The notes under the pieces are model-generated. The model worked only from the letters and a program-made list of their open reading frames with translations, had not been told where the DNA came from and ran no database searches. A program made the translations under genes and the position numbers. A stretch of 64,000 nt of DNA. Origin: Heloderma charlesbogerti (taxonomy: Eukaryota; Chordata; Lepidosauria; Squamata; Helodermatidae). Positions 1 through 13,600 of the stretch are shown one piece after another; the stretch's first letter is position 1, and every line of letters starts with the position of its first letter. The stretch lies in assembly GCA_026122225.1 (NCBI GenBank), contig JANEZZ010001956.1, positions 1,986,501 to 2,050,500 of the forward strand. The letters run 5' to 3'.

Positions 1-79
1 AATTCAACAGCCACCCATGGTTCAACAGCAGTCCATACTCAACCTGTACTCTGGCTTGTCATGTTATGTGAACCAGGTC
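1..79. mobile_element. right end of AACCCA-rich inverted-repeat MITE
   Basis: The terminus TTATGTGAACCAGGTC matches the ends of the other members of this family (10,653; 28,940; 42,874; 57,666), whose ends read GRCCTGRTTYRCAC. Internal CCATGGTT and similar motifs are also shared. Its other end lies outside the window. Confidence 0.55.
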
Positions 80-436
80 ACTGAGAATGGGAGGTGGAGA
101 GGACAGGAGAGGAGAAAAGGATCTTTGTGTTGGCCACCCAAAGGTATGTTGCTAGAGGACAGTGGGGTGGAGCCATTGTCATGGTGACTGAATGGATGGA
201 ACCTTGACCATTCCATTGTCCCTGGTTGCAGACACTCAGCAGAACTTCCCATCTGCAGAGCAAATTGCTTGTTGCACTTCTGCATGGGGTCACTGTTCTG
301 GGTTTGCTTGTGGGTAAGTGGGTCATTCCTACTCTCAAGCTCTGGCAGTCAACCTTTGTGTGCAACTCTGAAATGTACCTTTAATTTTAATTCATAAAAA
401 AATTAAAGTGTGCCTCAGAAGTTTGGATCACTAGTT

Positions 437-1308
437 GGCTACGTTCGGATAATATTTCAGTTTAATAAGACGAGATATGAACTGGACTTAATAAGTCGAA
501 ATACAAACTAGCCTTAATAAGCCAAGACATGAACTAGCCTTAATAAGTCAAGATATAAACTAGCCTTAATAAGCCAAGATATGAACTAACCTTGATAAGC
601 CAAGATACAAACTAGCCTTAATAAGCCAAGACATGAACTAGCCTTAATAAGTCAAGATACAAACTAACCTTGATAAGCCAAGATATGAACTAGCCTTAAT
701 AAGCCAAGATACAAACTAGCCTTAATAAGCCAAGATACAAACGAGCCTTTTGACCATCCACACAGCCCTTTGCACCTCCCCTCATGAGTGAACAAGTCAG
801 GAAGTCTTCTGATAACTATACCTTCCCATTTCACCCCACCTAGGAAGCTATAGTTAACAGCTTCATAACTGGACATTAAACCATGGTCTGAGGTTGATGT
901 AATATCTTGGCTTGTTCCATTTCAGTGAAGCTTTCGGGGGCCACATTCCAGGAGGGGGGGAGGGTGAAGACCAAAGGGGCAGGGCCAAAATACCAACCCA
1001 TTTTAGCTTAAAGCTCTTCCTGCTAGTTACTAAGCTTAGGAGAGGCATTTCAACCTTTCAGAATGGGGAAAAGAACAACCACAAAACCAGGAAATCACCA
1101 AATGATTGGTGATTGGGGGAAAGTGGTGTTGCCTTCTGGAGAACTCCAGAGGGCTGCGTTTCGCCCCCAGGGTTGAGTTTCTGCACTCCTGGTTTGGATG
1201 AAAGAAACAGGAAACTATAGTTAATGGGAGATGTCCTGGTTTGTTTGCTTGCTTGCACAAAGGGGCTACAAGCTGTCATGGCTTATTAAGCTACGATCAT
1301 CCGAACAT
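437..1308. mobile_element. inverted-repeat DNA element with internal minisatellite
   Basis: The left end GGCTACGTTCGGAT (from 437) is repeated in inverse orientation as ATCCGAACATAGCC (to about 1,308). Just inside both ends is a TTAATAAGnC motif. This looks like a non-autonomous DNA transposon of about 870 bp. I could not define a target duplication, so the superfamily is unassigned. Its interior carries the 26-bp tandem array at 460-748. Confidence 0.5.
460..748 (+). repeat. 26-bp minisatellite, about 11 units
   Basis: The unit is close to agccttaataagccaaga followed by tacaaact (26 bp), repeated about 11 times with point changes (gac/gat, ata/aca, ctt/ttg). The TTAATAAGCC core equals the subterminal motif of the surrounding inverted repeat, so the array probably expanded from the transposon end. 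Confidence 0.8.
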
Positions 1309-1889
1309 AGCCACTGTATTCAGGGCACAGTGAAAAAACCTACTATCACCATGTGGATATTCCAGTGCTGAGCACAGAGCTACATTTTTCCCCAAATCAA
1401 GTTCAATAATGTGGGATTATTGTTACAAGTAGCGCTGATGGAAACCAAATTCCACTGCTGTCAGCAAACCCCTGCCAAGATTGTGTGGGCCAATTAAAAA
1501 CTTATGATGGATCACACCATATTCTTTTAGTGAAATACACGCTCCTATTCTTGGACTGAGGCTTTTGTATATAAAGTGTACACCTCTTCATCATTCTCCC
1601 TACACCTACATTCAGTGCATCTATTATGGGGAAGAGTGATGCTGCTTTTCAGTGGTCAGGCATGATTTGCGCCTTGACCTCCGGTTGTTTTGAAGTAACA
1701 CAGCACAAAAATAAACCCAGTTTAGAGCGTGTCTAAGCATGAAGCTGCATTGTGCCAAAATAAGGACATTTGTATTGGCTGTAGTTTTTTTTGTTTTGGC
1801 TTTATTGTAGCTTTGTTCATTTCATGTGGCAAGCAACCCAGAGAACTTCTGTTATAGAGCAGCCTATAAATTGTATACATAAAATAAGA

Positions 1890-2329
1890 GATAAATCCCG
1901 TGGTCCCTAGACAGAATCCGGGGGACCATAGATTCAGTGTTCCGACCTCAGGCCCAGGAATCCGAGCTCTGCGTCCCCTCCCCCTCACAGCCAGCACGGA
2001 GAGAACCGCCCCAACTGCCTCTCCAAGGTTGCAAAAGTGACCTCGGAGAGGAGGGAAAAGGGCCGGAGGGAAAAGGGCCGGTTCTGTGGGAGGGGACTAG
2101 AGAAGCAGGGATACAAGCTAACCCCCTCCCTCCCCCCCCTCCTTCCCTCCCCCCCTCCCTCCTTCCCTCCCCCTCCACAGAGTCCTAGCTAGATGGGCAA
2201 AAACACCCGTCTAGCTAAAATACAGAGTGCAGAGGGGAGGACTGCCTCTGTGGCACCTCCCACTCTGCACTGGATGTTCGTCGGCCTCCGAATTCAGAGG
2301 CTGATGGGTATCCCAATAGGATTGTGCCC
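1890..2329. mobile_element. Harbinger-like MITE
   Basis: The right end ATTGTGCCC is followed by TAA. The interior (cagccagc-cggagagaac, a polypyrimidine tract, tctagctaaa) is homologous to the better-bounded copy at 38,882-39,373. The left end is not clear. ORFs on both strands across it are chance. Confidence 0.5.
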
Positions 2330-3481
2330 TAAATGAATCTTATTCCTTGGGGCATATTTGGGGTGCACTGTCCAAGGTCCACTGAGTACTTTCAGATATT
2401 ACAGTAATAAACCCAGTGTGAGGGGCCAATTAGTTACCACAAGAGCTTGAGACACTCTTTCCAGTGGCTTCTCAACACACCACTCCAGCGGTGCAGTGGA
2501 GCCAGGGCTGACAGGATCAAAGCACAGGGACGTTCTTTATTAGCAGGGATGACAGTGTCATCTGCCACTGCCACCCCCCCTCCCGCTTCCCTCTGAGCTT
2601 AGCTACAATCCTCACAGTAAGTGGTGGGGAAATGGGTTTTCCCAGAACAATATATTGTTGTGAGCTATTGTAATACAAAGTATGGGGGGGTCTTGGTCTT
2701 GAATGGGTAATTAAGACCCATCCGCTTTATAAAAGACCTATAAAATACATATATACACCTACATTTTTGGACTCTCCTAAAGGCTATGGGGACTGTCATG
2801 AAGAGCGCCTGCACGTCAAAATTTACCACTACACCACTCTGATATCATTTTGATTCCAGGACCATGTGGACAGTGCCAATGACGCCATTGCTTATCCAAT
2901 GAATGCCACCCAGCCAGGAGTGTGTGTGTGTGCTTTCACATGGAGCTACCCTGGGCCCACACATGTGTTTTCTGCATCCAAGTATTACTGGAGCAGCGTG
3001 GGAAGAAGCTGCAAAAATGTATGAAGCAGCCTCAATCCCATGTTTATCCAGGGACAGTAAATGTAGGCTGATTTTGCAACATCAAATGGAAGAGGAGAAG
3101 CAACCCAGGCCAGGACACTCATGCCAGCAGCTCCTGAAGGAACCACCAGCAGCCTGAGACAAGATGTCGTTGTTTTGTGTCTTGCACCTCTTTTTTTTAG
3201 TATTTTAAATTGTAAATAGCCTTGGATGCCTTGGCATAAAGATGGTATAAAAATGTAGTCAAATAATAAAATGTAAAAAAGTCCTCTATTTCAACAGCTG
3301 GGGGAATGACAGAACCGACATTATAACCCACCAGTTGTGTGCTTGCAGCACAATAGATATTCTATTTTGTGCAAATCTGCTGAGTAAACAAAACAAAATC
3401 AATAGCTGGGATCTCACTGGTGATCTGAGTGTAAAATGATCTTCTGTTTCTTGCACACAGGAAGTAGAAGAAAAACATATA

Positions 3482-3634
3482 CAGTGGAAGCTGGTGGCTC
3501 TGATGTCAGTGGGTGGGGGTGTGAATCCGCTCCGGGTTTCAGTCAGAGCTCTAAAGGAGCTATCTGACTGGTTCTGACTGAAACGTGGTGTGGATTCACC
3601 GCCCCACTGACATAGGAGATACCAGCCTTCACTG
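3482..3634. mobile_element. hAT MITE, CAGTGG family
   Basis: It runs from CAGTGGAAGCTGGTGGC to CCAGCCTTCACTG, nearly perfect inverted ends. It is flanked by aacatata and aacatatg, an 8-bp target duplication with one change, as expected for hAT. The interior is palindromic around agctctaaaggagctatc. Confidence 0.75.
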
Positions 3635-4450
3635 AACATATGGCATTAAGGGGCTCCCATTCCATCAATTTGCAATCAGTTCTTCTCCTGTATCCCTCAT
3701 GCCTTTATTATTATTTTTGCTCATGGCTTGCAACAGAAAGCAAAAACACAGCAGAAAGATGTGTGGATGCAACGGAGGCCCGAAGGGAAGGCAGGCTGAA
3801 AGCATAAAGAGGAAACGCATCCTCCTGTATTGAACATCTCACAGATTATGGGAACTTTTCTTCTCAGAAGTCAAATCTATTTATTTATCATTTTTAGGCC
3901 ACCTTTAAGGATAGCCTCAAATGGCTATTTACAGCGTACATCCATGTGCCTTTTGCCCAGAGAGTGTTTTTCTTTTTCTTTTTAAATGAGGGAGGATACT
4001 GCATTGATGGAGCTATTGAGTCATTGCTTTGTCTCTCTGGGAAAATGCAGCTGCTCTTCCAGATAATGCATTCAGACACTGTTGGGGACTGCAGTATATG
4101 GGTTGCGGCTGCATGCATGCCACCAGTACTTTGCAGACATTTTAAATTTGCACGCCCTGCTTTTTTTCCTTTGGATGCTGGTACTGCAAGCTGCGAATCT
4201 CTCATTCAGAGAGGGGCAGGTAGTGTTTTTGTTTTGCAATAGGGTTCCCACTAATTTTTCGTGTGTCTCGTGGAAAAAAGATGAAGAGGTATAAGACTCA
4301 GGTACTACCCCATTTCCCATAAATCTCTCACTGGGACCCAGGAAATCCAGTCTCTAGGTTCAGCATCCCCAACAAGTATGTTCTCTTACTTACAAAATTT
4401 TGGATACAGAGGACAGCAAAAGTGATGTGTCAATTTGTTGCATCCAATAC

Positions 4451-4607
4451 CTTACTCCTAAGTTGATCATTCTCTTCTTTGCAAATGGAAAACTGTTTTT
4501 TCCAGTGTTCTATGCTGGCCGCAGATTCCTGGAGCGCAGAAGTCAGTCTGGCATTGCTTTCCCTAAGAGACTGCAATTCTGTTTCCCATTTCTTTACATT
4601 GGAGGAA
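4451..4607 (-). CDS. HOMER2: HOMER2 exon 6 (start of coiled coil)
   Basis: This 157-bp exon completes Ser176 and encodes residues 177-228, from [20 protein letters not shown] to [10 protein letters not shown]. It begins the heptad-repeat coiled coil used for Homer tetramer assembly. The acceptor is gttttag and the donor gtattg. The open frame runs a few codons into intron 6 before a stop, which is not coding. The next exon was not found in the remaining 4.4 kb. Confidence 0.95.
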
Positions 4608-7600
4608 CTAAAACAGGGGGGGAAAATCACAAAACACCTTGAGATTTCTCAACACTAGTTTGATTATGATTTTTCTACACATCCAATAAAAGAGACAATC
4701 AGGATGTTGCATAGAACCTTTCATGGACTAATGGTTTTTCAGCAGGGAAAAAAAAATTCAAATTGTGCAATAAGGAACCTGAATTCTGCAACTGTATTCA
4801 AATAATTAAATCAGGGGAGGGCAACTTGTGGCTAGGGTTTATGGGAGTTGCAATCCAAAACCATCTGGGAGGACCAGAAGATGCCCACTACTGCACTAAA
4901 TAAACAGTGGGGATGGATGACTGGGTTTTCATAGAATCATATTATAGAATAGTAGGGTTGGAAGGGGCCTATAAAACCACTGAGTCCAACCCCCATGCAT
5001 AATCCTGATTAACAGGGTTGGATTAGGCATTTTGCCAAGTAACAGAGTAGGGCCTGCAAACAATCCAAGGTCCTTCTAAGGCATAAATTACCTGGGAGAT
5101 TCCCAAAGAGGACACACATGCACATACATCCCTCTGTGCCTTTAAAATTCCTTCAACTGCCAGATTTTACCATGGCTACACATTATAGTTATGTGCACTT
5201 TCAAAAGACAGGCTCTTGCATATGGCTTTCCAGGCAGTTGTACTCCTGCAATGGGACTTTGCCACCTCCTCCTTCCCATTCCACCTCTTGCACCTTTCCC
5301 CAAAGCCACTCCTGAGCAGGGCCAGCCCTACCAGTAGGCAGAGAGAGGCAGTTGCCTCAGGCAGCAGCTGCTGGAAGGCTGCAGCAAGGTACTGAAGGAA
5401 AGATGGTAGGCCATTTCGTATGCCCTAGGCTGGCCTGCTATCTTCAGATGTAGTGGAGGGTACTGTCCCATTGTCAACTGCCTGCCCAGTCGGCTTTTGT
5501 ACATGGAATGGGGGTGGGGGGCACCATCTTTGCCTCAGGGAGCTAAATGTCTTGGGCCAGTCCTGCTCCTGAGGGCTAGGAGACCCATTCCTGAACAGCA
5601 CTGGAGGGGGCAGGGCAGCAGCTGAAGAGAGGAACTAGCTGAAATGGGAGAACAACACCTGAAAGTGCTCTCTGCTCATACCAGGAGCCACCTGCTGTAC
5701 ACTGGATGAAGAATGTGTGCTTTTAAAAAAGTTTTAGACAGCCCATGAGAACCAGAGCTTACAATTTTCAGTTTTCAAGATGGGTTCCTTCCTGCCTGCA
5801 ATTTCAGTGCAGGATGTAGAGGAGCGACTTGTAAGCTTACTGAGCTGGGGATTGTAGGAAGCAGACCTGGGCTCTCTTCCTGTGCTTAAGAGGACAAAAC
5901 CTGTCTCTTGGAAGACTGAGATCAAATCTTTGATAGTGCATTAGAAATCTTTGATCATGTATTATGAAACAATATCTGTATTGTTTTAAATCCTTCCAGC
6001 ACTATAAACAGCACAATATAGTAGAACTTCGTCAATCAGTTTTAAATAGCGACGAGGTTTTGTCACTTAACAAAAATAAAACCATGCAAACAAAGTAATC
6101 CAACGGCCTCCCCGCTACCACCACACAAACACTACCTGTATTGCTCTAGAAATACACTTGTGAATCACAACAGGCTACTGTTTCTTTGATTTTGACTTCC
6201 AAGGACAGTTTGACTTTATTATTTGGCTAGTGAAAACTGGCTGCATAATTAGTGCAGAACTCGCTTGCTCCATACCACTTTTCCTAACACACATATCAAT
6301 TACTTTTTATTCCGTCAGTCTTGTATATAGCATACCTTCCAACTCCACATATTTAATAGGGACAGGGCTCCCCTTTCTAACTAGGGACTGCACCATGAAA
6401 CAAAACCTGCACCACGGGCCTCGCCTATGTGAAACAGTGGATCGCCTGGAAAGAACGTTCTATGGGCTATGCCTCTTCTAAACGCAGGTGGACAAATCAC
6501 ACATTGGAATGCTCCCTGATATAAACTCCCTGCATATAGAAAACTAGCATGTGAGGGGGGAAAGCCCAGCCTTCTCCCACAAATGCAAAACTTCCTTTTC
6601 CTCCCCGCTTCATAGGGGAGCATTCAAATGCACAAGCCCCCATCTGCGGCATGAAGCAGTTCAGGGCCAGGACTAGTTTTATTACAGGAACTGTCATCAA
6701 GGAGTGGGAAAAACTGCGGGGCAAAAGCAGCCCTGCCACCTTGGACCCAGGTATTGTTACCTTTTCTGCTCCTTAATTTGCTTTTGGGGTGTGTGTGGGC
6801 AAGTCCTTCTGGCCATGACAGCCAGAACTGGCTTATCTTTGCAAGCTGATCTGGGAGTCTTTTTGACTACAGGGCGAGGTAGGAATGCTGAAGCATTCAG
6901 GGATGGGCAACTTCGGGAGGTCTGGGGGCCATTTTTGCCAGACACACACCCACACAGGTGTCAAAAACAGGGAGGGGGAATTTTTTTTAAAATTAAAACA
7001 AAATGGCATTTGGAGCTGCTATGGAGCACCAAAGGGCCAAAATTAGCTTGCAAACAAGCTAATTTTGGACATGCAGTAGAGGTCATGTGGCCGTGACTGC
7101 CCTCCTCCACCATCAAAATGTTTTTCTAAAGATTTTGGGAGGGATTCCCCTGAATTTTGGGCAGTGGTGGGGTCCGTGCTGAGGGGACCGCATGTTGCCC
7201 ACCCCTGCTATAAATAAATAAATAGACCAGTGCATTCACAAGGCATATGGCGAGGGAGGTATGTTCCTTTGTTCCAAAGCAGAAGATCCCCATGTGGAAA
7301 CCTAGATCTGCTGAAGCTGTAGACAGATGTGGTTAATGAACCACGTTTAAGGTTTGTCTCTGGAGGGAGGACGAGAGGAAACTACTTCAAGTGAGGAATG
7401 TTAAGTAGGGAGGGGAGTTAAGGGGAGTCTGGAATGACACTCGGGGGGGGGTAGTTGGAATTTTGCCAACTGACAGTTGGAAGAATAGATGGGATTACTT
7501 GGGTAGAAATGGATTTAGATTACTAGTTGGGTAAACCTGACCAAACCTATGTTTCAAGCTTATGGAATTGATACTGAGTCCTTTCCTTCTTTCCCTTCTG

Positions 7601-10600
7601 ATAGAGTAAAGCAGAGGCTTAAAGAAAAAAATTATCTTTATTCTAAGTGGATGGATTTGGTTACAATCTCACAAATGCCTTATTCTTGCTGGTACCCATT
7701 ATATAAGACATCATTTGGTCTGGAGAGTTACTTTACAACTCTGACTGTGCCTCACTTACGGAAATCATTTACAGCATTGTGTCTACAATCCATGCATTCT
7801 GCCTTCTTGGAGTGAAGATCTGACAATACCCCAGTCCATCAGAGACTCTGTATCTGTGGGACTGGGGAGGTTGAGGATGTCTCTCATTACTTACTAAGAT
7901 GCCCTCTCTATGGCCATCCTAGGCATAAATTTCTTGCCATTATTTCCCAGAGCCTCCTAAATAGAACACCTTTAGAACAGATATGTGTCCTTCTTTCTGG
8001 CACCGATGCTTTCACCACTGCCCAGGTAGCAAAATTTGCCTTGGCAGCAAGGAAAATACGTGCCAAAGCCCAAACAGCCTACTAGGGATGATTCTGTTGG
8101 ATGTATGAATTTATGTATACACAAATATGTGATTGTACTGGGGTTTTTTTTCTTTCTCTCTCTCTCTTTTTAATGTACATTGTGGTGGCCTATGGCTTTA
8201 ACCAATAAAGTATCGTATCGTATTACTAGTTGTAATCCCATTCATTCCATACTTCAGTTCACTGTGAGCCTGTTTTCATCATTGCTTTAATAAACACTAT
8301 TTGTCGTTAATCCTGAGTAATTGTCAATGAAACTCATGCTTAGAGGGTTTAAACTCCTACCCCACGCACAGCAAGATGGTGACCCAACTTTATCCAAATA
8401 TATTTGTAAAGTGCCTTGGACTATTTTAAGAACTGCTTGTTGAAAAAGTGATATATAAATATTCTAAATGAATGAATGGTCTGGCACTTGTGTAGATCTG
8501 ATACTAAAACAAAGCTTCTGACTCTGCCAGATATAGGATACCAGCGGGGGGGGGGGGGGGGTTAAAAACAAACAAACGGTAAATAATTTGAAAAATAACT
8601 CTGTTAGGTCTTTGCCTACTACATGGCATACTGGAAGTACCTCTGTGACTAAGGAACACTTGGAACAGGCAGCTGTTTTTATTGGAGAGTAGGATATGAA
8701 ATTAATCCTTACTGTTCTTTGTTTTAAACAGGGTATGCCACCACTCAATCCCCAGGGGAAGAAATTTGCTCTCACCTCCTTACTGCCCAACTACAGAGGA
8801 GAACTTTCTTGCTTAGTAAAAAGCGTGGACATTCTGATGTGGGAAATAGTGGAACGCCAGTATTAAAACTACCCAAAAATGTGAACACCAAATCATCATT
8901 CTATTTCCAGTGTCCTGGCTGTGCATGGTGTTACTTATGTAGCCAAAACGACACCACTGGTACACAAGAGGGAGGTATCAGCTGGCTTGAGGTTTATAGA
9001 ACCACAAAAACATCTTAAAAAAAACACTTATTTTCCTGGGGGGACCCCAAAAACAGCCCAATGAAGACTGAGTATGCTCAGTGGTCATGGAATGCTAACT
9101 GATTGTTGTGTGTGGGGGCAAAATCAGGTGGGGTGGGAGATAGAATGGAATATCATGGAGGACGACATAGCTAACTGGAACAGTGAACAGGAGCTTCCAG
9201 ACTGCAACAATTTTTTGCAGGTCTCATTTCTAATCAATAATGACAGCGTAGTCATGAAAGCAGCTTCACCTCTGGGCGAGTGCGAGTTTCAGTTTGTCAT
9301 TCTCTGTTTTTAGCTGTGCATCTGAGGGACCTCCATGCGATGCCTTCTCATCATCTGTTCCGTTCACACTGGACGCCCGAGTAGAACAGGGAGTTTCGCG
9401 CCCTGATTCCTGCACAACACATCCCACAGAAGGAAAATGATCATGACAAAGACACTTGTTCCTTGATATTCTATGGCATGCAGCATACCAAATGTGCATC
9501 CCCTGCCATCAGCCAGGTGACACCCCCACACACACGCAAAAAAAGACCACCTTCGATAGAAAAGTATTGTGTTTGCAGTTCAGAGGGCAAATCTATACAA
9601 ACTGATCGCTTGGCAAAATTGTTCCTGGACTGTATTACTTCAACTTTGAATATGGGGGGGGACGACTATTATAAAAATGTCCCTGCACACAGAAAACTAA
9701 CATGTCAGGATGGGAGAAGGTTAGGGTACAACTGTTCTCCATGAAATACTAACTGTTCTATATGAAGGAAAATATGTGTGTGGGGGGTAAGGATGTAACA
9801 TTCAGTCATGTGGTCCCCCTACCTACAGTCAGGAACTGTACAGTCCAGAAAAAGTTTTATCATGTGGTGTGCTATAAATAATTATATAAATAAGTAAGAG
9901 GTATATATTTGCCCACAGTTTAGGCTACAAAATACTGCACCAGTAAATACCCTGGCTGCGTTCCCAAAGAACAAGCCAAGATCGCTGGCAAACTCTGGTT
10001 TACTGTGAATGATCTGCGAACTGACACTCTGCTTGGCAACTCCTGCTCGTGCGAGGAGGTAAACAAACTAGATATGGTTCGCTTTGTGTGACATCTGAAC
10101 TTGGGATCCTAACTTGTTGCTTCCAAACAAGCCAGGATCAAGCTTGGGAGCAACAAGCCAGGATTCTGGGTTTGAATGCCATACAAAACAAACCGTTTTT
10201 GGATTGTTTACCTGCCTGTGCAAGAAGGAAACAGGCTGCGTGCAGCAGCTTACGGTTCTGTACGAATATTCTATAAATGTTTTTAAAAGCTTGCTTTTGG
10301 AAATGGCTCTTTTCTTTCATAAAATCAAGTTTCAAAATCAGTTATACCATGTCCCTGTATAGACTGCAAATAAATGACTTACTTGGGAATGATTGCTGGA
10401 AGTCTCTATTTTTTCTTGTGATCGTTCTCTGGCTAGTCTGGCAGCTTCTTTCACCTCTTGAAATTTCTCAGCAAACTAAACATGCATACATGCAAAGTGT
10501 TATTTTTAATTTATTTTTAAATTAACCAACATGAATGTGAAAGGGAGAGAAACAATGAGCTTTAGGTATCCCTAAGACGCATCTAAAAACATGCAAGTTC

Positions 10601-13600
10601 TGTTTCTATCCAGTAGTACTGAGAGAAGACTATATATGGTAATACACGTTGGCCTGGTTCACACATAATGGTAACCCGTGGTTTATTTATCCCGTGGTTT
10701 CTTGCACTACTCAGGGCTTGTCTGGCAGACAATTGAACAAACAAATGGTGGTTTGTTTTCTCAAACTCTGAGATGTTTGTTTTCCTCCTCCTTCACCAGC
10801 TCCCTCACTGTATCCCAAATGCCTTCATAGCACTGTAGTACTGGCATGCAGAGTGGCCGTTTTTTGTTTTTTTACTGCTCTCGCTTGCTGCCTCTGTAGA
10901 CTAGTGAAACAAACCATGAACAACCCACGGTTCTGGGTTTACACATAACAGCAACCCATGGTTTAAACAACCCCCAGCTCACACCCCAACAACAAACCAT
11001 GGATTCTCTTTCTGGGTTGTTCGTGGTTAACAAACCATAGTTTGTCAATGTGCCTGGGTTCACACATCGTAATAATCCAGAATTAAACAAACCATATCAT
11101 TGGTTAGCGTTATGTGCAAACCAGGTCATTGGGTTGAATCTAGAATTCCATGAAAGGAGTTCTGCTCACAGTAAGGGCAGCTCTCGGGTCTCAGACCCCT
11201 TTCCACCTACAGCCCCCTGAAAATCTACTCTGGACTATCTGGGACAGAGTAAGTGATATTGTGTGTGTGGGGGGGGGGGTCTGCAAAAAGAATCAATGAA
11301 CCTCACTTCCCCCACCCCCTTTCCATTTGCAGAGACCTCTGCTGGACCCAAGCTCCTGCCATTCATGGAAAAGCACCTTTGCATGCCACCCATTGTTTTT
11401 TAGAACAGAATCCTGCACAAATAAGATTCCACATCTGAATATCAACTTTGAAAAAAAAAAAAAAAAAGAAACCATGGGGAGAAGACTTGCACAGAGATCA
11501 ATGCAGAAAGCACAAGATTCATCTGGAGATTGAGCCCCTAATGCAGAGCTCCTGTTGTGCTAGAAGAATACACCTCCACCAGTTCTCCCTTTGTGCCCCA
11601 ACCCAGGTTAGCTGTGAACCTGGCTAATTCTCATTTTAACAATGAGCTTTTCTACACGAGGTTGTCAAATCGCTGTATCTACTTTTGGTTTCATCGTAGA
11701 ATTGAGATCTGAGCTCTACAGAGTGTTTCCTTTCCTGCTCTTCCACTACATAACCTCTAAGTGGCACTATGGTATAGCGGAATAGTGCAATTACACAAGA
11801 GGAAAAAGTATTTTATTTTGCTTTCAGAAGTAATATCACATTTTCACTGCTCTAAAAAAACTTGCAGAAAGTGCTGTTTAAAAACAGAAACGAAAGTGAA
11901 GGATCACGGCATCGTCTAAAAAACCTATAAACAACTGTGAGTAGGGAATGATGAGCACACAATAAATGCTTCATGTAGAAAAGCTCAGTGTTAAAAGGGG
12001 CAAGCCCCACAGGATGCAGATCCGTGAGTTGACCCCCTGGCATCTTAAAAACCTCAACACATTTAGGGGCTCCACATTTGATCAATGCAGGAGTGCTGGG
12101 GTAAGCAGTGTTTAACCCTCTCTCCCCTGAGCAATTTCCTGATCTAAATCACTCCCACTCAAATCTGTAATTAGCTCTACAGGAGGTGGTGGAAGAGAAA
12201 GACAGATAAATTAGGAAAGGGAAAGATTTTTTCAATTTCAGGTGAAGTGGGAATATTCATCACCCTTGCTCTTCCTTCCTTGCAGAGTCTACCCCCAATT
12301 TCTCGATCAAAACATCAATTTCATCAAAGTGAAATGGCTATGATGGGGCAGGGTGAAAGCCAGAGCAACAGATAATGACAAATATTCATTTGAGAGCACA
12401 TTTCGGGGGGGGGGGGGAGTCCTCATAAATTCCTGCAACTGGCCATGAATGTAATTTGGCTGTCAGCCTTATAGTAACCTATGGCCTCCGGCTGCATTAA
12501 AATAATGGGTCTGTTGCTATCACATGTTAAACATTCATTTCACAGAATCATAGAAAAGTAGGGTTGGAAGGGGCCTACAAGGTCATCGAGTCCAACCCCC
12601 TGCTCAGTGCAGGAATCCAAGTCAGAGCATCCCTGACAGATGGCTGTCCAGCCTCCTCTTCAATGCCTCCAGTGTGGGAGAGCCCACTAAATCCACATTT
12701 CTGGATTTAGGGCATGACAAGTATGCAAATAGTCTATTTCATTATCATTAACCTACTGTATCCAATAGCCTTCCCCAATCCTGTACACTCCAGATGTATT
12801 GGTCATTGGCCATGCTATCTGGGGACGATGGGAGTTGTAGTCAGCACATCTGGAGAGCACCGGACTGGGAAGGCTGATCTAACAAATGGATGATCTATCA
12901 TACCAGTTATCTTAAGGTCACACACCTGTCATCAAATAAAATAATATATATTACAACAGATAATCTTAAATCTGCACTGCAGATGGTTTAAAATTCCTAA
13001 TCTGAAATAAGGATCCCCCCTTCCACCTCACTTACTACATGCAAATTAAGACACAATAACGGTTTCCCCCTTCCTCCCCAGACTCCATTTTCTATAAGTG
13101 TTTTACAGATCTTGACATTTAGCCTGCATTAAATTTTTACGATTTCTGCTTTGTGTGGGAATTAATGATGCAAACCAAGTAGGTAACGCTACAGCTTTTA
13201 GAAGATGAGCCTCTAAGGAAAAGTGTTTGCAAAACCTTTGAACGCCACTGCAATCCCATTGAGGCACATTCATGAACAGCAGTAAGTCCAATTAGCAGTT
13301 ATTGCCACAAACTAGATTCTCCCTCGCATTCCTGGGGAGCAGGATGGCTTTACCACCGCTCTTGCGTTATTCTCGAAGCTCAACAGGAGAATATGGAAGC
13401 CTTGTTGGCTGTGGGAAGCAAGGGACGGTGGGGATGAGAAGGAGGCATTCCCAGCTCTGCCGGTGGGGCGAATGTGATCTCAAAGACCCACTGCAGTTGT
13501 GGGTTTCCCTCTGCTAAAAAATAATGCTCTGGAAATCACTGTGGAAATTATTTCACAGTAACCTACATTTCCAAAAGTGTGCTGTTTGTGAACTGTGGGA

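Larger units (their letters stand above)
1..4450 (-). other. HOMER2: HOMER2 intron 6 (5-prime part)
   Basis: This intronic stretch continues past the left edge. It holds the end of an inverted-repeat MITE (1-79), a minisatellite-bearing element (about 437-1,308), a Harbinger-like MITE (about 1,890-2,329) and a hAT MITE (3,482-3,634). I see nothing recognisable in 1,320-1,880, 2,340-3,470 or 3,650-4,440. No exon matching the rest of the Homer coiled coil is present. Confidence 0.85.
4608..9269 (-). other. HOMER2: HOMER2 intron 5
   Basis: This 4.66-kb intron contains a CR1 3-prime end (about 4,930-5,010), hAT MITEs at 5,317-5,565 and 6,898-7,207, and the 3-prime end of a LINE at about 7,500-8,225. 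A run of 16 G lies at 8,546-8,561. Nothing else was recognised in 5,580-6,890 or 8,230-9,260. Confidence 0.85.

Noticed and set aside
1937..2188. Overlapping ORFs of 83 and 76 codons on opposite strands
   Set aside because: They lie over a polypyrimidine tract in a MITE and are low-complexity (Pro/Gly-rich).
1..4450. HOMER2 exon 7 in this interval
   Set aside because: I looked for the next coiled-coil segment (ELEEQ-type) on the minus strand and found no matching open stretch with splice sites. It probably lies beyond the left edge.
4400..4642. Plus-strand 80-codon ORF
   Set aside because: It is the antisense shadow of HOMER2 exon 6.
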